Source of the DNA: Acidimicrobiales bacterium
GTDB lineage: Bacteria > Actinomycetota > Acidimicrobiia > Acidimicrobiales > Iamiaceae
NCBI GenBank assembly: GCA_030447445.1
Contig: JAUJOW010000003.1
Coordinates: forward strand, 113,698 to 177,697
Length of the DNA: 64,000 nucleotides
Direction of reading: 5' to 3'
The notes below the pieces were generated by a model. It saw only the letters and a list, made by a program, of their open reading frames with translations, searched no databases and was not told where the DNA came from. A program made the position numbers and the translations under genes. Shown one piece after another: positions 57,329-64,000 of the stretch (the first letter of the stretch is position 1; each line of letters opens with the position of its first letter).

Positions 57329-58285
57329 TCACGCCACCCGCATCTCGGCCACGCCGCTGGTCCTCACCTCGGCGGCGAGCACGGCCAGCTCGGCGACCAC
57401 CTCGACGCGGCGCCGGGTGAGGTCGAACCAGCCGTAGCGCAGCGGTCGCCACCCTTCGAGGACGGCCCGGTTGTCACGGGCGTGGTCACGGTCGAAGTCG
57501 GCCACCCGGGTGTGCCAGCGGCGACCGTCGGCCTCGATCAGCACCCGCCCACTGGGGATGGCCACGTCGACCCGCTCCGGTGCCTCGGTGCGCCAGGGCG
57601 GCTGGAACTGGCGCACCACACCGGGCACCCCGGCTTCGGCGAGCACCTCGTGGAGGATCCGCTCGAGCTCGCTCTCGGGTGGGACCCACCCCTCGCTGCG
57701 GGACTCGAGCAAGGTCCGCACCACGTCCGAGCCGGGGAGCCGTCGATGGGCCACGGCCACGAAACGTTCGGAGAGGGCCGCCACCTCGAACCGTCCGGCG
57801 GTCACCTCGGCGTCGATCACCCGCCCGAGCTCGGTGGCATCCACCGAGGGGGCGAGGTCGACGATCGTCTGTGCGACGGTGGTGACCGTGATGTGGTCGA
57901 CGACGGTGGATTCCACCACCCGGCTGCGCCGGACCGGGGCCAGGGCGCTGCGGTGCCGGCCGTCGGGGGGCACGGTGATCTCGGGACGGCCTCGACGGAA
58001 CCCCGGGAGCCGGTGCAGGGCGGCGGCCGACCGGCCCGAGACGACGGCGTGGGGCACCGAGAGCTGGGCGGCCTTGAGCTGGCGGTGCCACGTCGGGGGG
58101 TTGCCGGGGAGGGCGTAGACGGCGGCGGCCAACCGCAACCAGCGGCCGGCCGCCAGCCGCCGGTCGATCAGGTGCGAGGAGGCCCCGACGGCCAGCGCCT
58201 GGCGGCGTGCGAACACGCCGTGCTGGATGCGGGCCAGGCGTTCGATGGCCCGGTCGACGTGGTGTGCGGTCATGGGTTGCATCAT
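57329..58285 (-). CDS. AbiEi-like N-terminal / DUF559 (Vsr-like nuclease fold) protein
   Basis: 318-residue protein common in Actinobacteria. Residues 1-110 form an AbiEi-antitoxin-like winged-helix part (HVDRAIERLARIQHGVFARRQAL, GRWLRLAAAVYALPGNPPTW, SGRSAAALHRLPGF). The C-terminal part (about 215-318) is a DUF559/Vsr-like domain with the catalytic-type pattern RVDVAIPSGRVLIEADGRRWH and WRPLRYGWFDL. No toxin partner gene (AbiEii) is next to it. Whether it is an endonuclease or a regulator is unknown. ATG 58285 is used; ATG 58273 is possible. Confidence 0.8.
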   Translation of the reverse strand: MMQPMTAHHVDRAIERLARIQHGVFARRQALAVGASSHLIDRRLAAGRWLRLAAAVYALPGNPPTWHRQLKAAQLSVPHAVVSGRSAAALHRLPGFRRGRPEITVPPDGRHRSALAPVRRSRVVESTVVDHITVTTVAQTIVDLAPSVDATELGRVIDAEVTAGRFEVAALSERFVAVAHRRLPGSDVVRTLLESRSEGWVPPESELERILHEVLAEAGVPGVVRQFQPPWRTEAPERVDVAIPSGRVLIEADGRRWHTRVADFDRDHARDNRAVLEGWRPLRYGWFDLTRRRVEVVAELAVLAAEVRTSGVAEMRVA

Positions 58286-58425
58286 GGGGAGGCCCTGTGA
58301 CAGCGGCCGGGTGCGATCCGTCGCCGTGGTTGCCGGTCACCCTCGGAAACCGAGGGTGGGAGCCCCCACGATCCACCAGCGACCCAACCGGCCGGCCCGG
58401 CCCGTCGGATGTCGCAGGGTGCCCG

Positions 58426-58431
58426 TACCAT
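58426..58431 (+). promoter_or_regulatory. -10 element of ctaA, leaderless type
   Basis: TACCAT ends 8 nt before ATG 58440 with no Shine-Dalgarno in between, supporting that start. Confidence 0.4.
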
Positions 58432-58439
58432 CGGCGGCG

Positions 58440-59414
58440 ATGTCGCTGCCGTCCGTGGGGCCCGCCACCTACCGCCAGATCACGATGGTGGCGCTCTGGC
58501 TGCTCGTGTTCATCGTGGTCACCGGGGGAGCCGTGCGCCTCACGGGCTCGGGGCTGGGCTGCTCGGACTGGCCCACCTGTGAGGAGGACCGGTTCGTCGC
58601 CGCCTTCGACTTCCATCCCATGGTGGAGTTCGTCAACCGGGCCATCACCGGGCTGGTGTCAGCGGCCATCGCCGTCGCCGTCCTCGGCTCGCTGCGCCGC
58701 ACCCCCCGCCGGTCGGATCTGACCGTGCTCTCGCTCGGTCTCGTGGCCGGGGTGATCGGCCAGATCCTGCTCGGCAAGCTGGTCGTGGAGACCGACCTCA
58801 ACCCCGTCCTCGTGCAAGGCCACTTCGTGCTGTCGATGGTCCTCGTGGCCAACGCCGTGGTCCTGCACCACCGGGCCGGCCTTCCCGACGCACCCGACGT
58901 ACCGGAGGCACCCGACCTACCCGACGAAATCGGTGGCCCGATCCGGCCCCTGGCCTCGCTGGCCGTCGCCCTCGCCGCCGTCGTCATCCTCACCGGCACC
59001 GTGGTGACCGGCGCCGGGCCCCATGCCGGTGACCTCGACGCCAAGCGGCTCGATGTGGCCGTCGGCACCGTCGCCCGCATCCACGGGCTGGCCATGGTGG
59101 CCTTCCTGGCCGCCGTGCTCGGCACCATCGGGTTGCTGCGGCGCCGGCGAGCGCCCGCCCCGATCTTCCACCTCGCCCACACGCTGGTCACCGTGCTGGT
59201 CCTGCAGGCGGCGGTGGGCTACACCCAGTACTTCACCGACGTGCCCCCACTGCTCGTCGGCCTGCACATCCTCGGCGCCTGCCTGGTCTGGGTGGCGGTG
59301 CTGCGATTCCGGCTCGGGCTGTCGGCGGTGCCGGGCCGTCCGCGACAATCGGACCATGGCCAGCCTGGCGGCGCCCACGACCGCACCGGTGGAGACCTGG
59401 TCACCCACCGGTGA
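58440..59414 (+). CDS. ctaA: haem A synthase
   Basis: 324-residue membrane enzyme that oxidises haem O to haem A. Eight helices are expected; landmarks are VVTGGAVRLTGSGLGCSDWPTC near residues 21-42, a candidate haem ligand in FDFHPMVEFVNR, VVETDLNPVLVQGHF, and ARIHGLAMV and AHTLVTVLVLQAAVGYTQY in the second half. The Cys pair GLGCSDWPTC is the disulphide-type motif of Bacillus and actinobacterial CtaA. Its 3' end overlaps clpS by 59 bp in another frame. Together with ctaB it serves the aa3-type centre of the oxidase at 46892-52095. Confidence 0.93.
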   Translation: MSLPSVGPATYRQITMVALWLLVFIVVTGGAVRLTGSGLGCSDWPTCEEDRFVAAFDFHPMVEFVNRAITGLVSAAIAVAVLGSLRRTPRRSDLTVLSLGLVAGVIGQILLGKLVVETDLNPVLVQGHFVLSMVLVANAVVLHHRAGLPDAPDVPEAPDLPDEIGGPIRPLASLAVALAAVVILTGTVVTGAGPHAGDLDAKRLDVAVGTVARIHGLAMVAFLAAVLGTIGLLRRRRAPAPIFHLAHTLVTVLVLQAAVGYTQYFTDVPPLLVGLHILGACLVWVAVLRFRLGLSAVPGRPRQSDHGQPGGAHDRTGGDLVTHR

Positions 59415-59664
59415 CGTCGAGGTCGAACCCGACCTCCCCTGGATCGTCATCGTCTGGAACGACCCCATCAACCTCATGTCGTACGTGACCTTCGTGCTGC
59501 AGAAGCTGTTCGGGTACAGCCTCGAGAAGGCCACCGCCTTGATGTTGGACGTGCACCACAAGGGCCGGGCGGTGGTGTCGAGCGGTCCCCGGGAGAAGGC
59601 CGAGCTCGACGTCTTCCGCCTCCACGAGCACGGCCTCTGGGCCACGATGACCCAGGACACCTGA
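59356..59664 (+). CDS. clpS: ATP-dependent Clp protease adaptor ClpS
   Basis: 102-residue N-degron adaptor that delivers proteins to ClpAP/ClpCP. The ClpS fold is clear: PWIVIVWNDPINLMSYVTFVLQ (the WNDP turn that contacts the N-end residue), then GYSLEKATALMLDVHHKGRAVV. The first 25 residues are a flexible tail. ATG 59356 lies inside the end of ctaA. The DUF2017 gene 6 nt downstream is the usual actinobacterial neighbour. Confidence 0.95.
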   Translation: MASLAAPTTAPVETWSPTGDVEVEPDLPWIVIVWNDPINLMSYVTFVLQKLFGYSLEKATALMLDVHHKGRAVVSSGPREKAELDVFRLHEHGLWATMTQDT

Positions 59665-59670
59665 GCGGCC

Positions 59671-60147
59671 GTGGCGCTGTTCCGCCGCCGGGCCCTGTTC
59701 GAGCGCCGCCCCGACGGCCGTTTCGCCCTGCACCTCGGCGCTGACGAGCGGCAGCTCCTGGCCGGGCTGGCCGACCAGCTCGCCGCGCTGCTCGACGGCG
59801 AACCCGATGACCCCGCCCTCCGCCGGCTCTTCCCGGCCGCCTACCACGACGACGCCGAGCGGGAGGCCGAGTGGCAGGTGCTCATGGGCGAGGACCTCCG
59901 CAACTCCCGGCGGACCGCCCTCGAGACGCTCCGGGCCACGGCCACCCGCACGGAGGTCACCGAGGACGAGGTCACGGCGTGGATGCAGGCGGTCAACTCG
60001 CTGCGTCTGGTGCTCGGCACCCGCCTCGATGTCACCGAGGAGGACACCGGTGACCGTCCCGCCGACGATCCCGATGCCCCCGCCTTCGCCCTCTACGGCT
60101 TCCTCAGCTACCTGCTGGACCGCACCGTCGACTCCCTGTCGCGCTGA
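59671..60147 (+). CDS. DUF2017 family protein
   Basis: 158-residue helical protein of unknown function that almost always follows clpS in Actinobacteria. It begins ALFRRRALFERRPDGRFALHLGADERQLLAGL and keeps the family's PAAYHDDAEREAEWQVLMGEDL and the C-terminal LYGFLSYLLDRTVDSL. The GTG start lies 6 nt after the clpS stop, so both are co-expressed. A role with ClpS or its protease is inferred from conserved neighbourhood only. Confidence 0.88.
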   Translation: MALFRRRALFERRPDGRFALHLGADERQLLAGLADQLAALLDGEPDDPALRRLFPAAYHDDAEREAEWQVLMGEDLRNSRRTALETLRATATRTEVTEDEVTAWMQAVNSLRLVLGTRLDVTEEDTGDRPADDPDAPAFALYGFLSYLLDRTVDSLSR

Positions 60148-60178
60148 CTCCGGCTCTTCGCCGGCGGCTCGGCCGCGC

Positions 60179-61009
60179 TCAGGCGGCCGGATAGAAGAAG
60201 GCGCCGGCCGTGCCCGGCCCGGTGTGGGCGCCGACGCTCGGTCCGATCCGGTAGCGCACCATCGCCTTCACCTGCTCGGCGCCGGCCAACCGGGCCTCGA
60301 GGGCGGTCCAGAACGGGGCTGCCGCCTTGTCGGCGATGCCCACGGCGACCTTGAGCGACTCCCCGGCCAGGGTGACGTAGTCGGCCATGACCGTGGCCGC
60401 CTCGTCGACGTCGGTGGCCCTCCCCACCGCCTTGATCTCGCCGCCGACGAGCGACAGCACGGGGATGGCCGAGGCCTCGGGCTCCACCTCCACGGCCAGG
60501 CGTCCGCCGGCCCGGGCCAGGTCCAGGGCCTGGACGACGAAGACGTTGCCCACCTGGGCACCGAGCCTCTCGGCCACCGAAGCGGCCTCGTCGATGGTCG
60601 CACCGGCGGCCAACGCCTCGGCCGCCTCCCACACGCAACAGGCCACCCCGAACGAGGCGGTGCCGGTGTCGACCAGGCGGACCGGCACGGGGCTTCCGCT
60701 GGTGGCCACCCGTGCCGAGTTCAGTGTGCCCGACATCGCCGAGCCGAGGTGGATGGACAGGATCTCCCTCGCTCCCCGATCGGCGGCCCGGGCGTAGGCC
60801 TCGGCGAAGCACCCGGGGCTGGGCTGGGAGGTGGACACGGCTGGCGAGGCGTCGGCGAAGCGACCGTAGAAGCCGTCGGCGTCGAGGTCGACACCTTCGG
60901 CGTAGTCCACCCCGTCGACGGTGACGGTGAGCGGGACCACCTCGACGGCGTAGCGCTCGACGAGCTCGGGGGGCAGTTGGGCGTTGGAGTCGGTGACGAT
61001 CCCGATCAT
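60179..61009 (-). CDS. DegV family fatty-acid-binding protein
   Basis: 276-residue DegV-fold protein that in characterised members (FakB) holds a fatty acid for phosphorylation by FakA. Landmarks are IGIVTDSNAQLPPELVERYAVEVVPLTV at the start, SPAVSTSQPSPG near residue 57, ILSIHLGSAMSGTLNSAR (the Ser/Thr fatty-acid-head contacts) and VRLVDTGTASFGV. The end is TGPGTAGAFFYP. It overlaps plsY by 4 nt (ATGA), so it is coupled with phospholipid synthesis, consistent with fatty-acid binding. No FakA gene is in the window. Confidence 0.9.
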   Translation of the reverse strand: MIGIVTDSNAQLPPELVERYAVEVVPLTVTVDGVDYAEGVDLDADGFYGRFADASPAVSTSQPSPGCFAEAYARAADRGAREILSIHLGSAMSGTLNSARVATSGSPVPVRLVDTGTASFGVACCVWEAAEALAAGATIDEAASVAERLGAQVGNVFVVQALDLARAGGRLAVEVEPEASAIPVLSLVGGEIKAVGRATDVDEAATVMADYVTLAGESLKVAVGIADKAAAPFWTALEARLAGAEQVKAMVRYRIGPSVGAHTGPGTAGAFFYPAA

Positions 61010-61686
61010 GGGAGGACGGCCTCCACCGGCGCCGCTGGCGCCGCCACCGGAGACCGTGTGGTGGCGAACCGATAGAGGATGACGGCGCTGCTGGCGGCGG
61101 CGGCGGCCGGGAGGGCGGCGGTGGGCGGCGGCCCCCACGCGTTGGGCCAGCGGCGCCACCACCACACCACGCCGGCACCCACCCAGGCGGCCGAGGCGAC
61201 GGCGGTGGTGGCGAACGCCCGGCGCTTCCATCGGGGCGAGATGGCGGTGAGGGCGGCCACGCCGAGGTCGATCGGGGTGTAGGCCGGGAAGGTGGCGAGG
61301 CACTGCCCGGCGCTGGCGGCCACGCCCTTGCCGCCCCGGAAGCCACTCCACACCGGGAAGCAGTGCCCGACGACGGCGGACGTGCCGGCCAGGTGGCCAC
61401 CAGGACCGCCGGCGATGGTCCGCCCGACCAAGGCGGCGGCCGCCCCCTTGGCCACGTCGGCCGCCATCACGGCGTATCCCCATCGCGGCCCGAGCTGGCC
61501 GATGGCGTTGGCGGCGCCCGGGTTGCCGCTGCCGACCGAGCGGAGATCGGTCGAGCCGCCGGTGGCCAGCCGAGCGGCCAGGTCGGCCGACGGCAGTGTG
61601 CCGGCGAGGTAGCCGAGGACGGCCGCCCACCCCATCCGGGCCCGCTGTCGAGGCCGCCGGCGCGTCGAGCGGGAGCGCCGGGACAT
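61006..61686 (-). CDS. plsY: glycerol-3-phosphate acyltransferase PlsY
   Basis: 226-residue membrane acyltransferase that uses acyl-phosphate to acylate glycerol-3-phosphate. Family motifs are STDLRSVGSGNPGAANA, GHCFPVWSGFRGGKGVA and the second-helix GYLAGTLPSADLAARL. It is a little longer than usual and less conserved in the last third (AISPRWKRRAFATTAV). ATG 61686 has TACAGT 7 nt upstream on the minus strand and is preferred over GTG 61695. Its stop overlaps the DegV start. Confidence 0.9.
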   Translation of the reverse strand: MSRRSRSTRRRPRQRARMGWAAVLGYLAGTLPSADLAARLATGGSTDLRSVGSGNPGAANAIGQLGPRWGYAVMAADVAKGAAAALVGRTIAGGPGGHLAGTSAVVGHCFPVWSGFRGGKGVAASAGQCLATFPAYTPIDLGVAALTAISPRWKRRAFATTAVASAAWVGAGVVWWWRRWPNAWGPPPTAALPAAAAASSAVILYRFATTRSPVAAPAAPVEAVLP

Positions 61687-61693
61687 CGGGCGC

Positions 61694-61699
61694 ACTGTA
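61694..61699 (-). promoter_or_regulatory. -10 element of plsY-degV, leaderless type
   Basis: TACAGT (61699-61694) ends 7 nt before ATG 61686 on the minus strand. No Shine-Dalgarno is present. Confidence 0.4.
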
Positions 61700-61799
61700 G
61701 AGGGATGCTGGGCCGCCCAGGGTGCCCGAGCCGCTCGAACCGCCGTGCCGAGGGCCCGGAGTCGGCTGCTACGGTGGCCGGGCCCTCACTGGGGCTCGA

Positions 61800-61875
61800 G
61801 CCCCCATCGTCCAGCGGCCCAGGACGCCGGCCTTTCAAGCCGGTAACGCGGGTTCGAATCCCGTTGGGGGTACCA
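61800..61875 (+). tRNA. tRNA-Glu (anticodon TTC)
   Basis: A complete cloverleaf: acceptor GCCCCCA with TGGGGGT (first pair G-T), anticodon stem CCGGC/GCCGG with loop CTTTCAA, T-loop TTCGAAT, and a genome-encoded CCA end. The first five bases lie in a perfect 14-bp palindrome, GGGGCTCGAGCCCC (61791-61804). A TACGGT about 25 nt upstream (61770-61775) may be its -10. Confidence 0.95.
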
Positions 61876-61878
61876 CGA

Positions 61879-61953
61879 GGTCCCGTGGTGCAGTTTGGAG
61901 TGCACGCCGGCCTGTCAAGCCGGAGGTCGCGGGTTCAAATCCCGTCGGGACCG
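61879..61953 (+). tRNA. tRNA-Asp (anticodon GTC)
   Basis: Acceptor GGTCCCG pairs with CGGGACC, the anticodon stem is CCGGC/GCCGG with loop CTGTCAA, the T-loop is TTCAAAT, and the discriminator base is G, as expected for Asp. No CCA is encoded. It starts 3 nt after tRNA-Glu, so both come from one transcript. Confidence 0.95.
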
Positions 61954-61988
61954 CTCCCGGGCCGCCCTCGGGCGGGACGGTGCAACGA

Positions 61989-62061
61989 GGTCGGGTAGCT
62001 CAGTTGGCAGAGCGCGCGCCTGAAAAGCGTGAGGTCACCGGATCGACGCCGGTCCCGACCA
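61989..62061 (+). tRNA. tRNA-Phe (anticodon GAA) with an unusual T-loop
   Basis: Acceptor GGTCGGG/CCCGACC, D-stem GCTC/GAGC, anticodon stem CGCGC/GCGTG with loop CTGAAAA, and T-stem ACCGG/CCGGT all pair; discriminator A. The T-loop reads ATCGACG, so the almost invariant T54 is A. No complete CCA is encoded. It follows tRNA-Asp by 35 nt. Confidence 0.9.
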
Positions 62062-62115
62062 CCGCGAAGATGTGTGCGAGGCGTCAAGAGGCGTCCGGGC
62101 AGAAGGGGGAACCGA

Positions 62116-62493
62116 ATGACCAAGAGCGCAAGCGACCTCGTGGCCGAGGCGAAGTCGCAGGTCGAGGGCTTGACTGCGGACGCGGTGCAGGCCGAGCTCG
62201 ATTCAGGCGACGCCGTTCTCGTCGATCTGCGCGAGGCCGAGGAGTTGACGGCCAACGGTCGCATACCGGATTCGGTCCACGTGCCCCGCGGCATGCTCGA
62301 GTTCCGGGCCGATCCGTCCAGCCCCTACCACCAGGAGCCATTCGATCCGTCGAAGAGGATCATCCTCCACTGCGCCAGCGGAGGACGGTCTTCGCTCGGA
62401 GCGGCCACCCTGCAGGCCATGGGCTACAGCAACGTCGCCCACCTCGACGGGGGCATCACGGCGTGGAAGGAAGCTGGGAAGCCCATCGAGTGA
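62116..62493 (+). CDS. rhodanese-like domain protein
   Basis: 125-residue single-domain rhodanese. The active-site loop is HCASGGRSS with the catalytic Cys; the DLREAEELTANGRIPDSVHVPRGMLEF segment and HLDGGITAWKEAGKP end are typical. Likely a sulphur carrier or thiosulphate sulphurtransferase; the partner is not known. AGAAGGGGGA lies about 6 nt before ATG 62116. It follows the tRNA genes and its 3' end faces a frameshifted VOC gene on the other strand. Confidence 0.9.
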   Translation: MTKSASDLVAEAKSQVEGLTADAVQAELDSGDAVLVDLREAEELTANGRIPDSVHVPRGMLEFRADPSSPYHQEPFDPSKRIILHCASGGRSSLGAATLQAMGYSNVAHLDGGITAWKEAGKPIE

Positions 62494-62521
62494 GCGACCG
62501 CGGAGGCTCGCCGGGCCGGGA

Positions 62522-62889
62522 TCAGATGGTGGTGGGGTGCCGCGGTTCGTAGAGCATGATCTCGGTCCGCCCGGGAGCACGATCGTCGTGGTGACGCCGA
62601 AGCCTTCGTCCTCCGGCTCGCCTCGAACCTCGATGCCTTTGTTGCGGAGGTCTTCGATGGTGGCACTGATGTCGTCGCACATGAGGGTGAGCTGATGGCG
62701 GGCGCCGCTGTCGAACGTCGGTCCCTCAGCGGGATGGATCCCGAGCTCGGCCGGCGGCAGGGCGAAGATGAGCCAGCCGTCGCCGTCGTCGACGTCGACG
62801 TCGTCCCAGCCGAAGACGTCCCTGAAGATGGCCCGTACCGCGTCGGGTTGGGAGGTGTAGAGCAGCGCATGGACCCCGGTGATCGCCAC
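62522..62889 (-). pseudogene. VOC (glyoxalase-fold) family protein, frameshifted near the 3' end
   Basis: VOC protein of about 122 residues: start MAITGVHALLYTSQPDAVRA, then FGWDDVDVDDGDGWLIFALP, LGIHPAEGPTFDSG and HQLTLMCDDISATIEDLRNKGIEV. The open frame then departs from the family after TTTIVLPGG. If one G is restored in the GGC-GG(G) run near 62567-62572, the reading continues as TEIMLYEPRHPTTI and stops at 62522, exactly the family's usual end. Without it the frame runs on antisense to the rhodanese gene. Either a real one-base deletion or a sequencing error; the function is unknown in both cases. Confidence 0.7.
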
Positions 62890-62927
62890 CGCGCATTGTC
62901 ACACAGGGCGACGGGCGCCGGCCGCTG

Positions 62928-63521
62928 ATGGGGCCGGGCGAGGATGGGGATGTGGTCGAGGTCGCCGGCGAGGAGATCGCGGGCCCTGTTGGCCGAGCCG
63001 CCCGAGCGCTTCGTCGAGTCGCACGGCACGGGTGAAGGTGTTGAAGGCCGACGGCCGCAAAGAAGAAGCCGCCGCCCTGGCCAAGGCCCGCAAGCCCGCT
63101 CGGTTGGTCTGGGTGCTCGGTGCTCTGGCCCGATCCGACGCCGACGCCGCATCGCAGGCGGTCGAGGCGGCCGACGATCTCGCCGCCGCCCAAGAGGGGG
63201 GCGACGGCGACCTGCGGTCGTTGCTCGGCCGGTTCCGGGATGCGCTGGCTGCGCGAGGTGCAGGAGGTCGCCGCTCGCCGAGCCGAGGAGGCTCGGCGGC
63301 GGGCCCAGGCGGCGGTGGAAGAGGCCGAGAGATGGGCCCGGGAGACCTCGGCCGATCGGGCGGCCGCGGCCCAGGCGGTCAGCGACCTGGAGCAGCAGCG
63401 AGCGGCCCTGGAGGACGCGCTGGCCGAGGCCGGTGGCCGGCTCGAGGCCGCCACGCGGGCCCACGACGAAGCGACCCGCCGTCTCGATGAGGCGCGGAGG
63501 CAGCTCGGCGAAGGAACCTGA
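62928..63521 (+). pseudogene. coiled-coil protein gene broken by three apparent frameshifts
   Basis: Three reading frames join to form one protein of a common actinobacterial coiled-coil family. From ATG 62928: MGPGEDGDVVEVAGEEIAG; then, after an extra C in the CCC at about 62992-62995, LLAEPPERFVES; then, after apparent loss of CG near 63030, RTARVKVLKADGRKEEAAAL, KARKPARLVWVLGALARSD and so on; then, after a second apparent CG loss near 63255, REVQEVAARRAEEARRRAQ and a long coiled coil to GEGT at 63521. The family normally reads FVxxRxxLxKxLRADG at this point. The function is unknown even in intact relatives. Confidence 0.6.
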
Positions 63522-63545
63522 GAGTGCCGCGAGCGACGGCCGGTG

Positions 63546-63881
63546 CTAGTGGATGACCGAGGCGATGCCGGTGGCCACGCCCATGCCGGCCACAAGCGCC
63601 CCCGCCATCCACACCGTCTGTTGCCGCAGCCGGTCGTACAACTCGGCCCGCAGCGCTGAAGTGTCGGTCCGCTGCGCTGCGATGTCGCTGCGCAGCTCGG
63701 CCTTCATGTCCGCCATCTCGGCCCGGACCTCGGAGAGCTCGGCACGGACGAACTCCTTGGTGACCGGTTGATCGAGCTCTCGGGCCGGGAACTGGGAGAG
63801 CAAGGCCTCCGCTTCTTCCTCCCCGAGCATCGGGGCGAGCGTCACGTAGATGGAACTGCGGTGCTTCTCGGACAACGCCAC
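63546..63881 (-). CDS. small coiled-coil membrane protein (DUF1640/CCDC90-like)
   Basis: 111-residue protein: an N-terminal helical part (SIYVTLAPMLGEEEAEALLSQFP), a coiled coil (VRAELSEVRAEMADMKAELRSDI) and one C-terminal transmembrane helix (VWMAGALVAGMGVATGIASVI). This plan resembles the bacterial DUF1640/CCDC90 group. GTG 63881 follows GAGGAG by 6 nt. The role is not known. Confidence 0.75.
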   Translation of the reverse strand: MALSEKHRSSIYVTLAPMLGEEEAEALLSQFPARELDQPVTKEFVRAELSEVRAEMADMKAELRSDIAAQRTDTSALRAELYDRLRQQTVWMAGALVAGMGVATGIASVIH

Positions 63882-63958
63882 GAGGTCTCCTCGGGGACGG
63901 CTGCTGCCGGGGGAAGCGTTCCCGGATCGTAGCCGCCTCGGTCACGGCGACGACCGGG

Positions 63959-64000
63959 TCAGGGCGTGAAGGCGAGGAACGTGCCGGGGCTACCGGTGGG
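63959..64000 (-). CDS. 3' end of a gene continuing beyond the window
   Basis: On the minus strand a frame entering from the right edge reads PTGSPGTFLAFTP and stops at 63959. Too little is present to identify it, and it may not be real. Confidence 0.3.
   Translation of the reverse strand, partial: PTGSPGTFLAFTP

Noticed and set aside
57329-58285. Type IV toxin-antitoxin system
   Set aside because: Only an AbiEi-like N-terminal domain fused to DUF559 is present; there is no AbiEii-type nucleotidyltransferase next to it.
62203-62521. C-terminal continuation of the VOC frame
   Set aside because: After the presumed missing base the frame runs antisense through the rhodanese gene and does not resemble a VOC domain.
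1-64000. Insertion sequences, prophage or integrative element
   Set aside because: No transposase, integrase, phage structural gene or flanking direct repeats were seen; the tRNA genes have no partial duplicate copies in the window.

Overview
The window is one very GC-rich (roughly 70% or more), densely coded bacterial segment. WhiB, a SigB/SigF-type sigma factor with RsbW-like partners, an F420/LLM-type oxidoreductase, ClpS followed by DUF2017, a caa3-type oxidase with cytochrome c fused to subunit II, and many GTG starts with 4-base GTGA/ATGA overlaps all point to Actinomycetota. From general knowledge I would guess class Acidimicrobiia, but no marker gene here proves it. Many genes look leaderless: a TANNNT -10 hexamer lies 6-8 nt before the start codon.

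Layout. 1-2671: a multi-PAS/GAF/GGDEF signalling protein cut by the left edge. 2792-9390: a hydrolase, exonuclease VII (xseA-xseB), then a secreted/membrane protein with an ABC-2 transporter. 9395-12913 (minus): cyclase-family hydrolase, SDR and PhoD phosphatase in one operon. 13005-15734: stand-alone ATP-dependent DNA ligase, two RsbW-like proteins and a SigF-type sigma factor. 15770-18061: a divergent arsenic locus (arsR / arsI-aqpS-arsC). 18163-19797: a secreted coiled-coil VanY peptidase. 19818-24019: a metal island with a CopB-like ATPase, two related ArsR regulators with look-alike operators and a Cys-rich copper-storage protein. 24029-26678: a Zn/Mn ABC importer. 26745-29401: thioesterase, dut, orn and a glycosyltransferase. 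29609-32000: a small gene with terminator, WhiB, a TlpA/CcdA redox pair, then a UvrD-type helicase to 34499. 34576-39785: LLM oxidoreductase, pdxH and a glycine-betaine/choline-type ABC importer whose binding protein looks circularly permuted. 40017-43129: a WXG-type large protein with EF-hand-like repeats, co-translated with a lipoprotein. 43173-46829: Fur, serS and an ABC-2 exporter. 46892-56563 (minus): cytochrome c oxidase genes, ctaB, and a second degenerate subunit I/III pair. 56690-61686: SEC-C protein, AbiEi/DUF559 protein, ctaA, clpS, DUF2017, DegV and plsY. 61800-62061: tRNA-Glu, -Asp and -Phe. 62116-64000: rhodanese, a patch of frameshifted genes, and a small coiled-coil membrane protein.

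How the parts work together. The oxidase block supplies structural subunits (ctaC, D, E, F), assembly (ctaG) and haem A synthesis (ctaB, and ctaA 2 kb away); a parallel subunit I-like/III-like pair that has lost the Cu_B ligands sits in the same run. Arsenic is handled by reduction (ArsC), a channel (AqpS type) and a C-As lyase (ArsI), with no Acr3/ArsB pump visible. Copper or a similar metal is handled by export plus cytosolic storage under ArsR control.

The items most worth a second look are the Cu_B-less oxidase paralogue, the permuted binding protein, the WXG/EF-hand protein with its lipoprotein partner, the paired ArsR operators and the cluster of frameshifts near the right end.
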